NCBI GenBank assembly: GCA_900538465.1
Contig: UPXV01000007.1
Coordinates: 8,756-72,755 of the forward strand
Direction: 5' to 3'
DNA length: 64,000 nt
DNA from: an uncultured Erysipelotrichaceae bacterium
GTDB taxonomy: Bacteria; Bacillota_I; Bacilli_A; Erysipelotrichales; Coprobacillaceae
The notes under the pieces were generated by a model. The model worked only from the letters and a program-made list of their open reading frames with translations. It searched no databases and was not told where the DNA came from. The position numbers and the translations under genes are program-made. Positions 35,492 to 44,956 of the stretch are shown here, piece by piece (the stretch's first letter is position 1; each line of letters begins with the position of its first letter).

Positions 35492-36868
35492 ATGACAAAT
35501 ATAGATATGGAGAAATTAGTTGCACATGCAAAAAACTCAGGATTTGTATATCAAGGTTCTGAAATTTATGATGGTTTAGCAAACACTTGGGACTATGGTC
35601 CATTAGGTGTAGAACTTAAAAATAATATTAAGAGATTATGGTGGAAAAGATTTATTCAAGAATCTCCATATAATGTCGGATTGGATTCAGCCATTTTTAT
35701 GAATCCTCGTGTATGGGAAGCAAGTGGACATGTTGGTGGATTTAGTGATCCATTGACAGAATGTAAACAATGTCATACACGTCATCGTGTTGATAAATTG
35801 ATTGAAGAATTTGATCCTGAAGCTCATTGTGAAGGTTGGGAACCAGAAAAAATGATGGCATATATTCGTGAACATCATATTCAATGTCCTGATTGTGGAA
35901 GTGAAGAGTTTACAGATATTCGTGAATTTGAATTGATGTTTAAAACATCTATGGGTGTTGTTAAAGATGCGAAAAATGCGATTTACTTACGACCTGAAAC
36001 AGCTCAAGGAATCTTTGTGAATTTTAAAAATATTCAAAGAACAAGTCGTAAAAAAGTTCCATTTGGAATTGGACAAATTGGAAAATCATTTAGAAATGAA
36101 ATTACACCAGGTAACTTTATCTTTAGAACAAGAGAATTTGAACAAATGGAATTAGAATTCTTTTGTAAACCAGATACAGATTTAGAATGGTTCCATTATT
36201 GGAAAGATGGATGTATGCAATTCTTATTAGATTTAGGTCTTACAAAAGAGAATTTAAGATTTAGAGATCATGCATTAGAAGAATTATCTTTCTATTCAAA
36301 AGCAACAAGTGATATTGAATACTTATATCCAACTCCTTTAGATTGGGGAGAATTATGGGGAATAGCAGATAGAACAGATTATGATTTATCAAGACATCAA
36401 GAATATTCTAAGAAAAACTTAGAATATTTAGATCCTGAAACAAATCAAAAATATCTTCCATATGTTATTGAACCATCAGTAGGAGCTGATCGTTTATTCT
36501 TAGCCATTATTGCTGATGCTTATGATGAAGAAGCACTAGAAAATGATACACGTATTGTTATGCATTTCCATCCAGCTGTGGCACCAGTAAAGGCTGCAAT
36601 CTTACCACTTACAAAGAAACAAAGTGAAAAAGCAATGGAAGTTTATACAATGTTATCAAAAGAATTCAATGTTGAATACGATGTTGCTGGTCAAATTGGA
36701 AAACGTTATCGTCGTCAAGATGCCATTGGAACACCTTATTGTATTACTATTGATTTTGATACAGATAATGATCAATCAGTTACACTTCGTGATCGTGATA
36801 CAATGGAACAAATTCGTTTGCCAATTGCTGAATTGAAAGACTATTTAGCAAAGAAAATTCAATTTTAA
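35492..36868 (+). CDS. glyS: Glycyl-tRNA synthetase, dimeric type
   Basis: 458 residues from the ATG after AAAGGGG; an ATG seven codons upstream would place the ribosome site inside the gene. Class II synthetase of the single-chain alpha2 form (as in mycoplasmas and Staphylococcus), not the alpha2beta2 form. Visible parts: SGFVYQGSEIYDGLANTWDYG, the class II motif 2 with RNEITPGNFIFRTREFEQME, motif 3 near IEPSVGADRLFLA, and the anticodon-binding domain from about 360. The cysteines of a zinc insertion (CKQCHTRH, CPDCGSEEF) are present. First gene of the glyS-dnaG-rpoD group. Confidence 0.97.
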   Translation: MTNIDMEKLVAHAKNSGFVYQGSEIYDGLANTWDYGPLGVELKNNIKRLWWKRFIQESPYNVGLDSAIFMNPRVWEASGHVGGFSDPLTECKQCHTRHRVDKLIEEFDPEAHCEGWEPEKMMAYIREHHIQCPDCGSEEFTDIREFELMFKTSMGVVKDAKNAIYLRPETAQGIFVNFKNIQRTSRKKVPFGIGQIGKSFRNEITPGNFIFRTREFEQMELEFFCKPDTDLEWFHYWKDGCMQFLLDLGLTKENLRFRDHALEELSFYSKATSDIEYLYPTPLDWGELWGIADRTDYDLSRHQEYSKKNLEYLDPETNQKYLPYVIEPSVGADRLFLAIIADAYDEEALENDTRIVMHFHPAVAPVKAAILPLTKKQSEKAMEVYTMLSKEFNVEYDVAGQIGKRYRRQDAIGTPYCITIDFDTDNDQSVTLRDRDTMEQIRLPIAELKDYLAKKIQF

Positions 36869-36883
36869 TAAAGGAGGACATTT

Positions 36884-38644
36884 ATGGCACGTCTATCACA
36901 AGAAAAAATCGATGAAATAAGACAAAGCGTTGACATCGTTGATGTGATAGGGCAATACCTTGCTTTGGAAAAAAAAGGTAGGAACTATATGGCCATATGT
37001 CCTTTTCATGATGATAATCATCCTTCTATGTCAATCTCACCTGATAAACAAATCTTTATGTGCTTTGTTTGTCATACTGGTGGGAATGTCTTTACCTTTT
37101 TGCAAAAGTATCTAAAGATATCATACATGGAAGCTGTGAAAAAAGTTGCTGAAATTGGTCGAGTTGATTTAAGTGGATATAACTTGGATATTGAAAAAAA
37201 GCCAGTTAACCAAGAAAATGTCGCACTTTATCAAATGCACCAAGAAGCACAGAAGATTTATAGTTATTATTTGAATACAAAATTAGGTGTAGAAGCCAAA
37301 ACTTATTTATTAAAACGTCATTTTACGGATGAATTGATAAAAGAGTTTCAAATTGGTTACGCACCTATTGATTCTGTTTTGCATCAGGCTTTTGAAAAAT
37401 TAGGTTTTCAAGAAATTGATATGGTGAAATCAGGATTGGTTGTAGAATCAACACATCATTTTGATCGTTTCAATGATCGCATTATGTTTCCACTGTTTAA
37501 TCAACAAGGACAAGTTGTTGGTTTTAGTGGACGTATCTATAAGCCAACGCAGACTGATAGTAAATATGTCAATTCACCTGAATCGGATATTTTTATCAAA
37601 GGTCAAACACTTTATCATTATCATCAATGTCGTGAAGCGGTTAAACAAGCTGGCTTTGTGTATTTGTTAGAAGGTTTCATGGATGTTATTGCGATGTATA
37701 AAGCTGGTATTGAAAATACAGTTGCGATTATGGGAACAGCTTTGACAAAAGGTCATATACAAGCCTTACGTCGTCTTACAACACATATTCATTTGTGTTT
37801 AGATGGTGATCAGGCAGGACTTGCAGCTATGAGTAAAGCTGCTCGACAATTAGAAGAGGCTGGCTTTAAAGTGCAAATTATTATCTTGCCTGATGGTCAT
37901 GATCCTGATGAAATTTTTGAAGAACAAGGTCAAGCTGGATTAGAAGCGGCACTTCATAAGACATTAAAACCAATTGAATTTTTAATGGATTTTGAATATA
38001 AAATGATTGATTCACAAAACTATGATGATCGAAAAAACTATTTAGAAAAAATGTGTGATGAGATTGCTCAAGTTGAAGATGAACTCGATCGAGATTTCTA
38101 TATTCATGCTTTATCAAAAAAGTCTGGTTTCTCATATGAAATCATTCAACAACGTATTGCAGGAATGCAACCTCGTCAAAAGATAGAACCTATTTATCAT
38201 GAAGTCAAACCAACAACGCAATGGATTGATAAATATCAAAAAGCTGAACATGACTTATTATTTTATATGATGAATAGTAAAGATGTGACATTAAAATATG
38301 AAGCCAAAGCAGGTTTTATGTATAATGATGCTTATCGTGTGATTGCTTCTTATATTGTTGACTATTATCGCCATCATAATCATTTAGAAGTGGCAGATTT
38401 AATCAATAGTATACAAAAAGAAGAATTGATACAAACTGTAGTAGATATATCACAATCTATGTTACCTCTTGAATATGAGGAAAAAGCGATTGATGATTAT
38501 ATTCAAACAATTGCATCAAATGCAAGACAAATGAAAATACAACAATTAAAAGAACAATTTGAATATATATTAGATCCTATTCAAAAAGCTATGATTGTTA
38601 ATGAAATCAATAAATTATTAAAAGATGAAAAGGAGTCACTATGA
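36884..38644 (+). CDS. dnaG: DNA primase
   Basis: 586 residues, normal length. The CHC2 zinc-binding domain is N-terminal (CPFHDDNHPSMSISP with MCFVCHTGGN). TOPRIM catalytic residues are in YLLEGFMDVIAMYKAG and LCLDGDQAGLAAM. The C-terminal helicase-binding region covers about 430-586. Ribosome site AAAGGAGGAC. Its last codons overlap the rpoD start by 4 bases, the ancient dnaG-rpoD coupling. Confidence 0.97.
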   Translation: MARLSQEKIDEIRQSVDIVDVIGQYLALEKKGRNYMAICPFHDDNHPSMSISPDKQIFMCFVCHTGGNVFTFLQKYLKISYMEAVKKVAEIGRVDLSGYNLDIEKKPVNQENVALYQMHQEAQKIYSYYLNTKLGVEAKTYLLKRHFTDELIKEFQIGYAPIDSVLHQAFEKLGFQEIDMVKSGLVVESTHHFDRFNDRIMFPLFNQQGQVVGFSGRIYKPTQTDSKYVNSPESDIFIKGQTLYHYHQCREAVKQAGFVYLLEGFMDVIAMYKAGIENTVAIMGTALTKGHIQALRRLTTHIHLCLDGDQAGLAAMSKAARQLEEAGFKVQIIILPDGHDPDEIFEEQGQAGLEAALHKTLKPIEFLMDFEYKMIDSQNYDDRKNYLEKMCDEIAQVEDELDRDFYIHALSKKSGFSYEIIQQRIAGMQPRQKIEPIYHEVKPTTQWIDKYQKAEHDLLFYMMNSKDVTLKYEAKAGFMYNDAYRVIASYIVDYYRHHNHLEVADLINSIQKEELIQTVVDISQSMLPLEYEEKAIDDYIQTIASNARQMKIQQLKEQFEYILDPIQKAMIVNEINKLLKDEKESL

Positions 38645-39918
38645 AAAAAGAAACAAAGAAAAAAGCTGCACCTGTTACCTTTGAAGATTTAAAGATGCTT
38701 ATCAAAGAAACAGCTGATGCATTAGGTGGAACATTATCACAAGATGATTTAGATGCTTTTTTAACAAAGTATGATCTTGATGATGAATCAGCTGAAGAAT
38801 TATTAGCATTTATTACAGAAAGCGATATTATTATTGAGGATGGTTTAGATGCCTTAGAGTTAAATGATGAAGAATTACTCAAAGGTGTTGGAACAGATTT
38901 AGATGATCTTGAAGGATTGGAAGCTCTTGAAGGGCTTGATGATTTAGAAGGATTAGATGATGAGTTAGGTTCAGATGTTCCTGATTTAGATTTCGTTGGT
39001 GATTTTGATATGATGACTGGTGATACTGTGAGTCTCTATTCGGATCATGAAGAAGATGATGAAAATCAATTAGGAAGCAATGTGAAAATCAATGATCCTG
39101 TCAAAATGTACTTAAAAGAAATTGGTCGTGTTGAATTGTTAAGTCATGATGAAGAAATTGATTTGGCAAAAAGAATTCTTGTTGGTGATGAAGAAGCGAA
39201 AAAGAAATTGGCTGCTGCCAACTTACGTTTGGTCGTTTCAATTGCAAAAAGATATGTAGGAAGAGGAATGTTATTTTTAGATTTGATTCAAGAAGGAAAT
39301 ATGGGATTAATCAAAGCTGTTGAAAAATTTGATTATACAAAAGGATTTAAATTTTCTACATATGCAACATGGTGGATTCGTCAAGCCATCACACGTGCAA
39401 TTGCTGACCAAGCCAGAACAATTCGTATTCCTGTTCACATGGTTGAAACAATTAATAAATTAACACGTGTTCAAAGACAATTGATTCAAGAATTAGGAAG
39501 AGAACCATCAGCTGAAGAAATTTCTGAAAAAATGGATGGCATGACTCCTGATAAAGTAAGAGAAATTCAAAAAATTTCATTAGAACCTGTTTCATTAGAA
39601 ACACCAATTGGAGAAGAAGATGATTCTCATTTAGGTGACTTTATTGAAGATGAAGGGGCTATGTCACCTGATGATTATGCCGCTAATGAATTATTAAAAG
39701 ATGAATTAAATGAAGTTTTATTAGAATTAACAGATCGTGAAGAAAAAGTTCTTCGTTTACGTTTTGGTTTAGATGACGGACGTACAAGAACATTAGAAGA
39801 AGTTGGAAAAGAATTTAATGTTACACGTGAACGTATTCGTCAAATTGAAGCCAAAGCTTTAAGAAAATTAAAACACCCATCACGTTCAAAACGTTTAAAG
39901 GATTTCTTAGATCGTTAA
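38641..39918 (+). CDS. rpoD: Primary sigma factor (sigma-A / RpoD)
   Basis: 425 residues. Region 1.2 begins at NDPVKMYLKEIGRVELL, region 2 has the core-binding and -10 recognising helices (DLIQEGNMGLIKAVEKFDY, KFSTYATWWIRQAITRAI), region 3 follows, and region 4.2 carries the -35 helix (TLEEVGKEFNVTRERIRQIE). Between region 1.1 and 1.2, about residues 66-145, lies a strongly acidic, Leu-Glu-Gly-Asp repeat-like segment (DLEGLEALEGLDDLEG), unlike the neutral linker of most Firmicutes sigma-A proteins. Overlaps dnaG by 4 bases; trmK starts one base after its stop. Confidence 0.98.
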   Translation: MKKETKKKAAPVTFEDLKMLIKETADALGGTLSQDDLDAFLTKYDLDDESAEELLAFITESDIIIEDGLDALELNDEELLKGVGTDLDDLEGLEALEGLDDLEGLDDELGSDVPDLDFVGDFDMMTGDTVSLYSDHEEDDENQLGSNVKINDPVKMYLKEIGRVELLSHDEEIDLAKRILVGDEEAKKKLAAANLRLVVSIAKRYVGRGMLFLDLIQEGNMGLIKAVEKFDYTKGFKFSTYATWWIRQAITRAIADQARTIRIPVHMVETINKLTRVQRQLIQELGREPSAEEISEKMDGMTPDKVREIQKISLEPVSLETPIGEEDDSHLGDFIEDEGAMSPDDYAANELLKDELNEVLLELTDREEKVLRLRFGLDDGRTRTLEEVGKEFNVTRERIRQIEAKALRKLKHPSRSKRLKDFLDR

Positions 39919-39919
39919 T

Positions 39920-40615
39920 ATGAAACTATCAAAAAGATTACAAGCCATTGCGGACTTGATTATCAAATATAAACAAGGGGATGTGCTTGCTGATATAGGA
40001 ACTGATCATGCTTATTTACCAGTGTTTTTGGTTGAAGAAGGTGTGATTGAAAAAGCGTATGCCTGTGATATAGCAAGTGGTCCTATTAATGCATCAATAG
40101 AAACAATACAATTACATCAATTAGAAAAACAGGTCATACCACTTCTTGGAAGTGGTATGAATCCTATTATCGATAAAGATGTCAATATGATTAGTATTTG
40201 TGGTATGGGTGGAAAATTAACAGTTGATATTTTAGATGAACATCGTGACTTTTTAAATGATCATCGTTTTATTCTACAATCAAATGTTGGATTAGAAGTT
40301 CTACGTGAGTATTTATCAAGTCAAAATATGAAAATTATAGATGAAGGTATTGTCAAAGATGCCAATCATATTTATGAAATTATTGTTTGTGAAAAAACAG
40401 ATGAAAAAATAAATTATGATGAAAAAGATTTTTATTTTGGACCATGTTTAAGACATCATAAAAATGGATTGTTTTATGAAAAATGGTATCGACAATTAGA
40501 CATTCAAAAAAACATCTTAAAATCATTAGATGAAAATCATTCTCGTTATAAAGAAGTGCAACATATGATTGCATTGATAGAAGGTGAACTTAATGCTAGC
40601 AAAAGAAATAATTGA
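39920..40615 (+). CDS. trmK: tRNA (adenine-N1)-22 methyltransferase
   Basis: 231 residues. Methylates A22 of tRNA with SAM. Rossmann motif I ADIGTDHAYLPVFL near residues 23-36, then CDIASGPINASIET and the SICGMGGKL segment. The C-terminal helical part is as in B. subtilis TrmK (YqfN). It sits one base after rpoD, the order conserved in Bacillus. Its end overlaps the start of the Nif3-like gene. Confidence 0.94.
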   Translation: MKLSKRLQAIADLIIKYKQGDVLADIGTDHAYLPVFLVEEGVIEKAYACDIASGPINASIETIQLHQLEKQVIPLLGSGMNPIIDKDVNMISICGMGGKLTVDILDEHRDFLNDHRFILQSNVGLEVLREYLSSQNMKIIDEGIVKDANHIYEIIVCEKTDEKINYDEKDFYFGPCLRHHKNGLFYEKWYRQLDIQKNILKSLDENHSRYKEVQHMIALIEGELNASKRNN

Positions 40616-41339
40616 AATAATGGAAAAACATTTTCCATTATCTTTACAAGAAGAATGGGATAAATGTGGTTTACAAATTGGTGATCAACAAACAGAAGTT
40701 CATAAAATGATGATTTCTTTAAATGCTGATAATCAAACATTAGATGAAGCCATTGAAAAAGGGTGTCAAATGTTAATTACACATCATCCCTTTTTATTAG
40801 ATCCTATTGTCAATATTGATAAAGATGACTTTATGGGACAATTTATATTTAAGGCTATTGAAAATCATATTGTTGTATATAGTTCTCATACAGCTTTAGA
40901 CAATGCGATGATGAATCAATGGTTAATTGAAGCTTTAGGTGTACATGATATTGTGAGAGGCGATGAAAGTGGGATAACAAGAAAAGCCACTCTCAATCAA
41001 GCGATGTCAATGGATACTTTTTTAAAACATGTTCAAGATGTTTATCAATTGGAACATTTTAAATATGCTGGAAGTGTGGATATGGTCAAAACGCTTGCTA
41101 TTTGTGGTGGCAGTGGAGCTGATTTCATGGAAAACTTTTATGGAAAAGTAGATGCATACTTGACTGGGGATACAAAATATCGTCATGCTAAAAATGCTGT
41201 AGATCATCATATTTTATTGGTTGATATCAATCATCATGTTGAAAATATCATGGTTAAAAAACTTAAAGAGTTGTTAGAAAAGGAAGTGAATGTAGAGATA
41301 ATAGAAGGAACTTCTCCTGACTATTATGTCTATCGTTAA
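40593..41339 (+). CDS. Nif3-like dinuclear metal protein (YqfO type)
   Basis: About 248 residues from the ATG at 40593; a GTG nine bases upstream is within the AAGGTGA ribosome site. Nif3/YqfO fold: EEWDKCGLQIGD, metal ligands in ITHHPFLLDP and VYSSHTALDNA, and the C-terminal LVDINHHVE. Often annotated as GTP cyclohydrolase I type 2; the physiological role is unsettled. It lacks the extra PII-like insert of longer YqfO proteins. Overlaps trmK by 23 bases and the Nudix gene by 14. Confidence 0.92.
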   Translation: MLAKEIIEIMEKHFPLSLQEEWDKCGLQIGDQQTEVHKMMISLNADNQTLDEAIEKGCQMLITHHPFLLDPIVNIDKDDFMGQFIFKAIENHIVVYSSHTALDNAMMNQWLIEALGVHDIVRGDESGITRKATLNQAMSMDTFLKHVQDVYQLEHFKYAGSVDMVKTLAICGGSGADFMENFYGKVDAYLTGDTKYRHAKNAVDHHILLVDINHHVENIMVKKLKELLEKEVNVEIIEGTSPDYYVYR

Positions 41340-41799
41340 GATGATTTTAACAACAATGTGCTATTTAAGACGCAACAATCAAACTTTAATGCTTCATCGT
41401 ATTAAAAAAGAAAATGACATAAATGCTGGTAAATGGATTGGTGTGGGAGGTAAGTTTGAAGAGGGTGAAAGTGCACAAGAATGCATGAAAAGAGAAATCT
41501 ATGAAGAAACAGGAATTATTGTTCATTCTTTAAAACTTCATGGTTTTGTCTGCTTCCCAGGTTTATACTATGGTCAAGATGAAGGTATGTTTGTTTTTAG
41601 TTGTGATGATTTTGAAGGTGAAATACATGAGTGTAATGAAGGTGTTTTAGAATGGATTGATGATGATTTGATTTCTCAACTGCCAATGTGGGAAGGGGAT
41701 TATCATTTCTTTGACTGGTTAAAAGATCAACATTTTCATAGTGCTAAAATTGTTTATCAAAATGATCATGTGATAGAATATCAAGAAGAGGTCTACTGA
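41326..41799 (+). CDS. Nudix hydrolase, MutT-like
   Basis: 157 residues with a complete Nudix box GGKFEEGESAQECMKREIYEETGI in two parts (G..E from residue 43, REIYEETGI after it). The N-terminus TTMCYLRRNNQTLMLHRIKK and the tail WEGDYHFFDWL are as in 8-oxo-dGTP diphosphatases of Firmicutes. Substrate is inferred. The ATG at 41326 lies inside the previous gene without a strong ribosome site; ATG 41341 is an alternative. Last gene of the group. Confidence 0.88.
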   Translation: MSIVKMILTTMCYLRRNNQTLMLHRIKKENDINAGKWIGVGGKFEEGESAQECMKREIYEETGIIVHSLKLHGFVCFPGLYYGQDEGMFVFSCDDFEGEIHECNEGVLEWIDDDLISQLPMWEGDYHFFDWLKDQHFHSAKIVYQNDHVIEYQEEVY

Positions 41800-41897
41800 T
41801 AGGTAGATCTTTTATGTTAAGAAAATTTGTCAAATTGCCAAAGAAATTTGCTAGTCAAATAGAGACTATTTGGATACAATAAGCATGAGGAGTGAGA

Positions 41898-42362
41898 ATG
41901 ATGATTGGTGAAAATTTAATGAAATTACGTAAAAAACAAGGATATAGTCAACAAGAAGTTGCAAATATGTTAAATGTGAGTCGTCAAACAATATCCAATT
42001 GGGAACTAGATCAAGGAGCACCAACAATTGATAAAGCAAAAGAATTAGCTAAACTTTATTCAGTTTGTTTAGATGATTTGGTAGGAAATGATGTGGAAAT
42101 TGTGAGTGCATCCAAACAAAGTGATTTGCATATTTTAAACTCATTGGTTGGAAAAATATGTAAAATTGATTGTCAAGATAGTTCACTTTATTTAGATGCA
42201 CCTCTCAAAGATCAATTTCTTATTTTGGATGTCAATGAAGATTGGTTGAAAGTTCAATATATGCGAAGAGTACAAATGAGTATAAAAAAAGAACAAGTTA
42301 TAAAATTAATTGATTTAAATACCATTAATGGATTAGAAATTGTAGGTGATGAAAATGAGTGA
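41898..42362 (+). CDS. XRE-family regulator with beta-rich C-terminal domain
   Basis: About 154 residues. The N-terminal Cro/C1 helix-turn-helix (MKLRKKQGYSQQEVANMLNV, SRQTISNWELDQGAPTIDK) is followed by a C-terminal domain of about 80 residues (LVGKICKIDCQDSSLYLDAP, DVNEDWLKVQY). That second domain resembles the soluble domain of the next gene product. A GTG at 41892 is overlapped by the GAGGAG ribosome site, so one of the paired ATGs (41898, 41901) is the start. Its last codons overlap the next gene by 8 bases. Function probably regulatory for the pair. Confidence 0.85.
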   Translation: MMIGENLMKLRKKQGYSQQEVANMLNVSRQTISNWELDQGAPTIDKAKELAKLYSVCLDDLVGNDVEIVSASKQSDLHILNSLVGKICKIDCQDSSLYLDAPLKDQFLILDVNEDWLKVQYMRRVQMSIKKEQVIKLIDLNTINGLEIVGDENE

Positions 42363-42678
42363 TTTTTGGTTAATAGTGATTGTCATCATGTTGGCATATA
42401 TCATTTATGATAAAGAAAATGATAAGAAGAATAATAAACAACAAAATAAAGTTAAAGAGAAAATGGTAGATGAAATGCTTCCTGGTTTAATTGGAAAAGA
42501 ATGTGAAATTGATTTTAAACATTGGCTTATCTATATTGCTGATGATTCTTCTCTTAAAGGAATTATTAAAGATGTTGATGAACAATGGGTTGTCGTTGAA
42601 ACAACAAAAAAGAAGCAACCTTGTTTAAAAGTGATTAAAAAATCATTAATAGCAAATATAAAAGAAATACAGTCATGA
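42355..42678 (+). CDS. Small membrane-anchored partner of the XRE regulator
   Basis: About 107 residues from the ATG that has AGGTGAT upstream. One N-terminal membrane segment (DFWLIVIVIMLAYIIY), a highly charged Lys/Asn linker, and a C-terminal beta-rich domain (LIGKECEIDFKHWLIYIADD, IKDVDEQWVVVET, IKKSLIANIKEI). This end aligns by eye with the C-terminal domain of the regulator encoded just before it (GK.C.ID, DV.E.W..V, IKK..I..I). Function unknown; a membrane tether or sensor for the regulator is an inference. Confidence 0.75.
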   Translation: MSDFWLIVIVIMLAYIIYDKENDKKNNKQQNKVKEKMVDEMLPGLIGKECEIDFKHWLIYIADDSSLKGIIKDVDEQWVVVETTKKKQPCLKVIKKSLIANIKEIQS

Positions 42679-42734
42679 TATTTCTTTTTTTCTTGACATA
42701 GTTAAGTTATAATAAAGAAAAAGGGGGAGATTAT

Positions 42735-44366
42735 GTGAATTCTATGAATCAAAAAAGAAAATTATTAATCATATCTATAATTGGTATTGTTGCTATTGCA
42801 ATAATGATATTCTTTATATTTCAAAGTTTTCAACCAAAGAAAACAAATCATGAGGAAGAGGCAAATAATATAATAACAAATCAAGTTGGGGATGCTTCTG
42901 TTGATCCAGAAAATATGGATGAAAAAGAAGAAGGAAAAAAGATTGTTTCTACTGAATTAAATATAGAACAAGGAAAAAGTAATGGAATAGATGTTTCTAA
43001 ATGGCAAGGAAAAATTGATTGGAATAAAGTCAAAAAGAGTCATGTTGATTTTGCCTTTATAAGAATTGGATATCGTGGTGAAAATGGTGTTATCTATAAA
43101 GATGATAATGCTGATTATAATATTCAACATGCTCAAAAAGCAGGTGTCCTTGTTGGGGTTTACTTTTATTCAACAGCAACTAGTCAAAAGGAAGCGATTG
43201 AAGAAGCCAATTGGACATTAAAATGCATTGAAAGTTATAGCATTTCTTATCCTGTTGTTTATGATTGTGAAGGTTATAAACATGCATCAAGTCGTACATA
43301 TCATTTAGATGTTCAACAACGAACAGAAAATGCTGCTGCGTTTTTAGATACAATCTCAAAAGCAGGATATGAAACAATGTTTTATACTTCTTTAAGTGAT
43401 TTGGATTCTCATTGGAATATCAGCAATATTAATAAGAAACATAAGATATGGATTGCTCAATATTCATCACAAATTTATCCTCAAAAACAAAAACCAGATT
43501 ATAATGGAAAATGTCATGCTTGGCAATATACCAATAAAGGGCAAGTTAATGGTATTGAAGGAAATGTTGATATGGTTGTTTGTTATTTTGAAAACAAGAA
43601 AGCACAACCTAAAAAAGCCAATGCTTCACTTCCAAAGGCTTCAGTTCCTTTAACAGATCAAGATAAAATTTATTCATCTGTGAATGAAAAAGTCACAGCA
43701 AAAAGTGAAACCAATTTAAGAAGCCTTGCGACTACAAAAAGTGACATCGTCACAACATTAAAGAATGGAGAAACAGTCACACGTATTGGTGTTGGCAGCA
43801 ATGGTTGGTCAAAATTACGTTATAAAAATAAAACCGTTTATGCAATTACAAGTTATCTTACAACTGATTTAAAAGTGAAAGAACCAGAAGAAGATATTGT
43901 TCTCAATCAAAAATTTGAATCTCAAAAAGATAAAGTTACTGCTAAAGATCAAGTCAATTTACGTTCCCTTCCTTCTACAGATAGTGAAGTTGTAGGAACA
44001 TTAAACAGTGGTGATTTTCTGGAAAGAAGTGCTATAAGTCAAAGTGGTTGGTCAAGATTATCTTATAAAGGGAAAACTGTTTATGCTATTTCTAGTTATT
44101 TAAGTCATGAAGTTGTGGAAAAACCAAAACCTCAGGAAGAACCTAAATCAGAACAAACCGATGGATTTACTGCTGTTGATGAACAAGTGACTGCAAAATC
44201 AGAAACAAATTTACGAGATAAACCATCAATGGAGGGAACACAAGTTGTTCATACTTTAAAAAATGGAGAATATGTTAAACGTATAGGAATCCATAGTAAT
44301 GGATGGTCAAAGTTAGAATATAATGGACAAGTTGTTTATGCAATATCATCTTATTTAACAAATTAA
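42735..44366 (+). CDS. GH25 lysozyme with three SH3 domains
   Basis: 543 residues. An N-terminal membrane anchor (LLIISIIGIVAIAIMIFFIF) without a clear cleavage site, then a short acidic linker, the GH25 muramidase domain (about 85-285: GIDVSKWQGKIDW, FAFIRIGYRG, PVVYDCEGY with the catalytic Asp/Glu pair, WQYTNKG), and three bacterial SH3 repeats (about 310-375, 395-460, 475-543; TAKSETNLRSLATT, WSKLRYKNKTVYAI). It would cut peptidoglycan from the outer face of the membrane, anchored to the wall by SH3. GTG at 42735 is favoured because GGGGGAGA lies at the correct distance; ATG 42744 is the alternative. Confidence 0.92.
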   Translation: MNSMNQKRKLLIISIIGIVAIAIMIFFIFQSFQPKKTNHEEEANNIITNQVGDASVDPENMDEKEEGKKIVSTELNIEQGKSNGIDVSKWQGKIDWNKVKKSHVDFAFIRIGYRGENGVIYKDDNADYNIQHAQKAGVLVGVYFYSTATSQKEAIEEANWTLKCIESYSISYPVVYDCEGYKHASSRTYHLDVQQRTENAAAFLDTISKAGYETMFYTSLSDLDSHWNISNINKKHKIWIAQYSSQIYPQKQKPDYNGKCHAWQYTNKGQVNGIEGNVDMVVCYFENKKAQPKKANASLPKASVPLTDQDKIYSSVNEKVTAKSETNLRSLATTKSDIVTTLKNGETVTRIGVGSNGWSKLRYKNKTVYAITSYLTTDLKVKEPEEDIVLNQKFESQKDKVTAKDQVNLRSLPSTDSEVVGTLNSGDFLERSAISQSGWSRLSYKGKTVYAISSYLSHEVVEKPKPQEEPKSEQTDGFTAVDEQVTAKSETNLRDKPSMEGTQVVHTLKNGEYVKRIGIHSNGWSKLEYNGQVVYAISSYLTN

Positions 44367-44371
44367 TTTTT

Positions 44372-44400
44372 AAAGGTTTACTTTTTTGTAAACCTTTTTC
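44372..44400 (+). terminator. Terminator after the lysozyme gene
   Basis: AAAGGTTTAC (44372-44381), a T6 loop and GTAAACCTTT (44388-44397) followed by TTC-rich sequence, just after the stop codon. Confidence 0.88.
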
Positions 44401-44467
44401 ATTTTTAAATTTTCTTGTAATTTTTATATGTTATGATTGTTATATAAGTAGAGGGGAGAGGAAAGCT

Positions 44468-44956
44468 ATGGGAAAAGATGAAATTGATTTGCTTTATCAA
44501 AAGTACTATTATTCTCTGTTTCTTTTTGCATTTTCTCTTACCCATCAAAAAGCAGATGCAGAAGATCTTGTCATGAATGCTTTTGTTAAAGCAATACTTA
44601 GTTTTGAAGAAGGAAATTTAAAAGCATGGTTGTATACAGTTTTAAAAAATGAATTTTATAATATGGTAAAGAAAAAGAAATATATATACGATGATGAAAT
44701 TGATTTTGACTATTTTCAAGGCTCTCAGGATGTTTTAAAAGATTTTATTCATGAAGAACATAAAAGATGGTTATATCAGCATATCTATCAATTATCAAAG
44801 ATAGAAAGAGAAGTTATCTTATTGTCTGTTCAGGATGATTTAAGTGATATTGAAATTTCCCAAATATTAAATATCAGTGTGAATCATATTCGGGTGATTC
44901 GTCATCGTGTTAAAGAAAAATTAATTAAGCTTTGTGAAGAGGAGAAGTATTTATGA
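44468..44956 (+). CDS. ECF-type sigma factor
   Basis: 162 residues: region 2 (LYQKYYYSLFLFAFSLTHQK, DAEDLVMNAFVKAI, LKAWLYTVLKNEFYN) and region 4 (LSKIEREVILLSVQDDLSDI, EISQILNISVNHIRVIRHR), no region 1 or 3. Alternative sigma factor of the extracytoplasmic type, presumably held by the membrane protein encoded next; the two overlap by 4 bases (ATGA). A TTGTAA / TTATAT-like stretch at 44415-44450 precedes it but a self-recognised promoter cannot be defined. Ribosome site GAGGGGAGAGG. Confidence 0.93.
   Translation: MGKDEIDLLYQKYYYSLFLFAFSLTHQKADAEDLVMNAFVKAILSFEEGNLKAWLYTVLKNEFYNMVKKKKYIYDDEIDFDYFQGSQDVLKDFIHEEHKRWLYQHIYQLSKIEREVILLSVQDDLSDIEISQILNISVNHIRVIRHRVKEKLIKLCEEEKYL

Noticed and set aside
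42690..42720. TTGACA and TATAAT boxes before the GH25 gene as a promoter
   Set aside because: The two boxes are only 9 bases apart, so they cannot work together; the real promoter was not identified.
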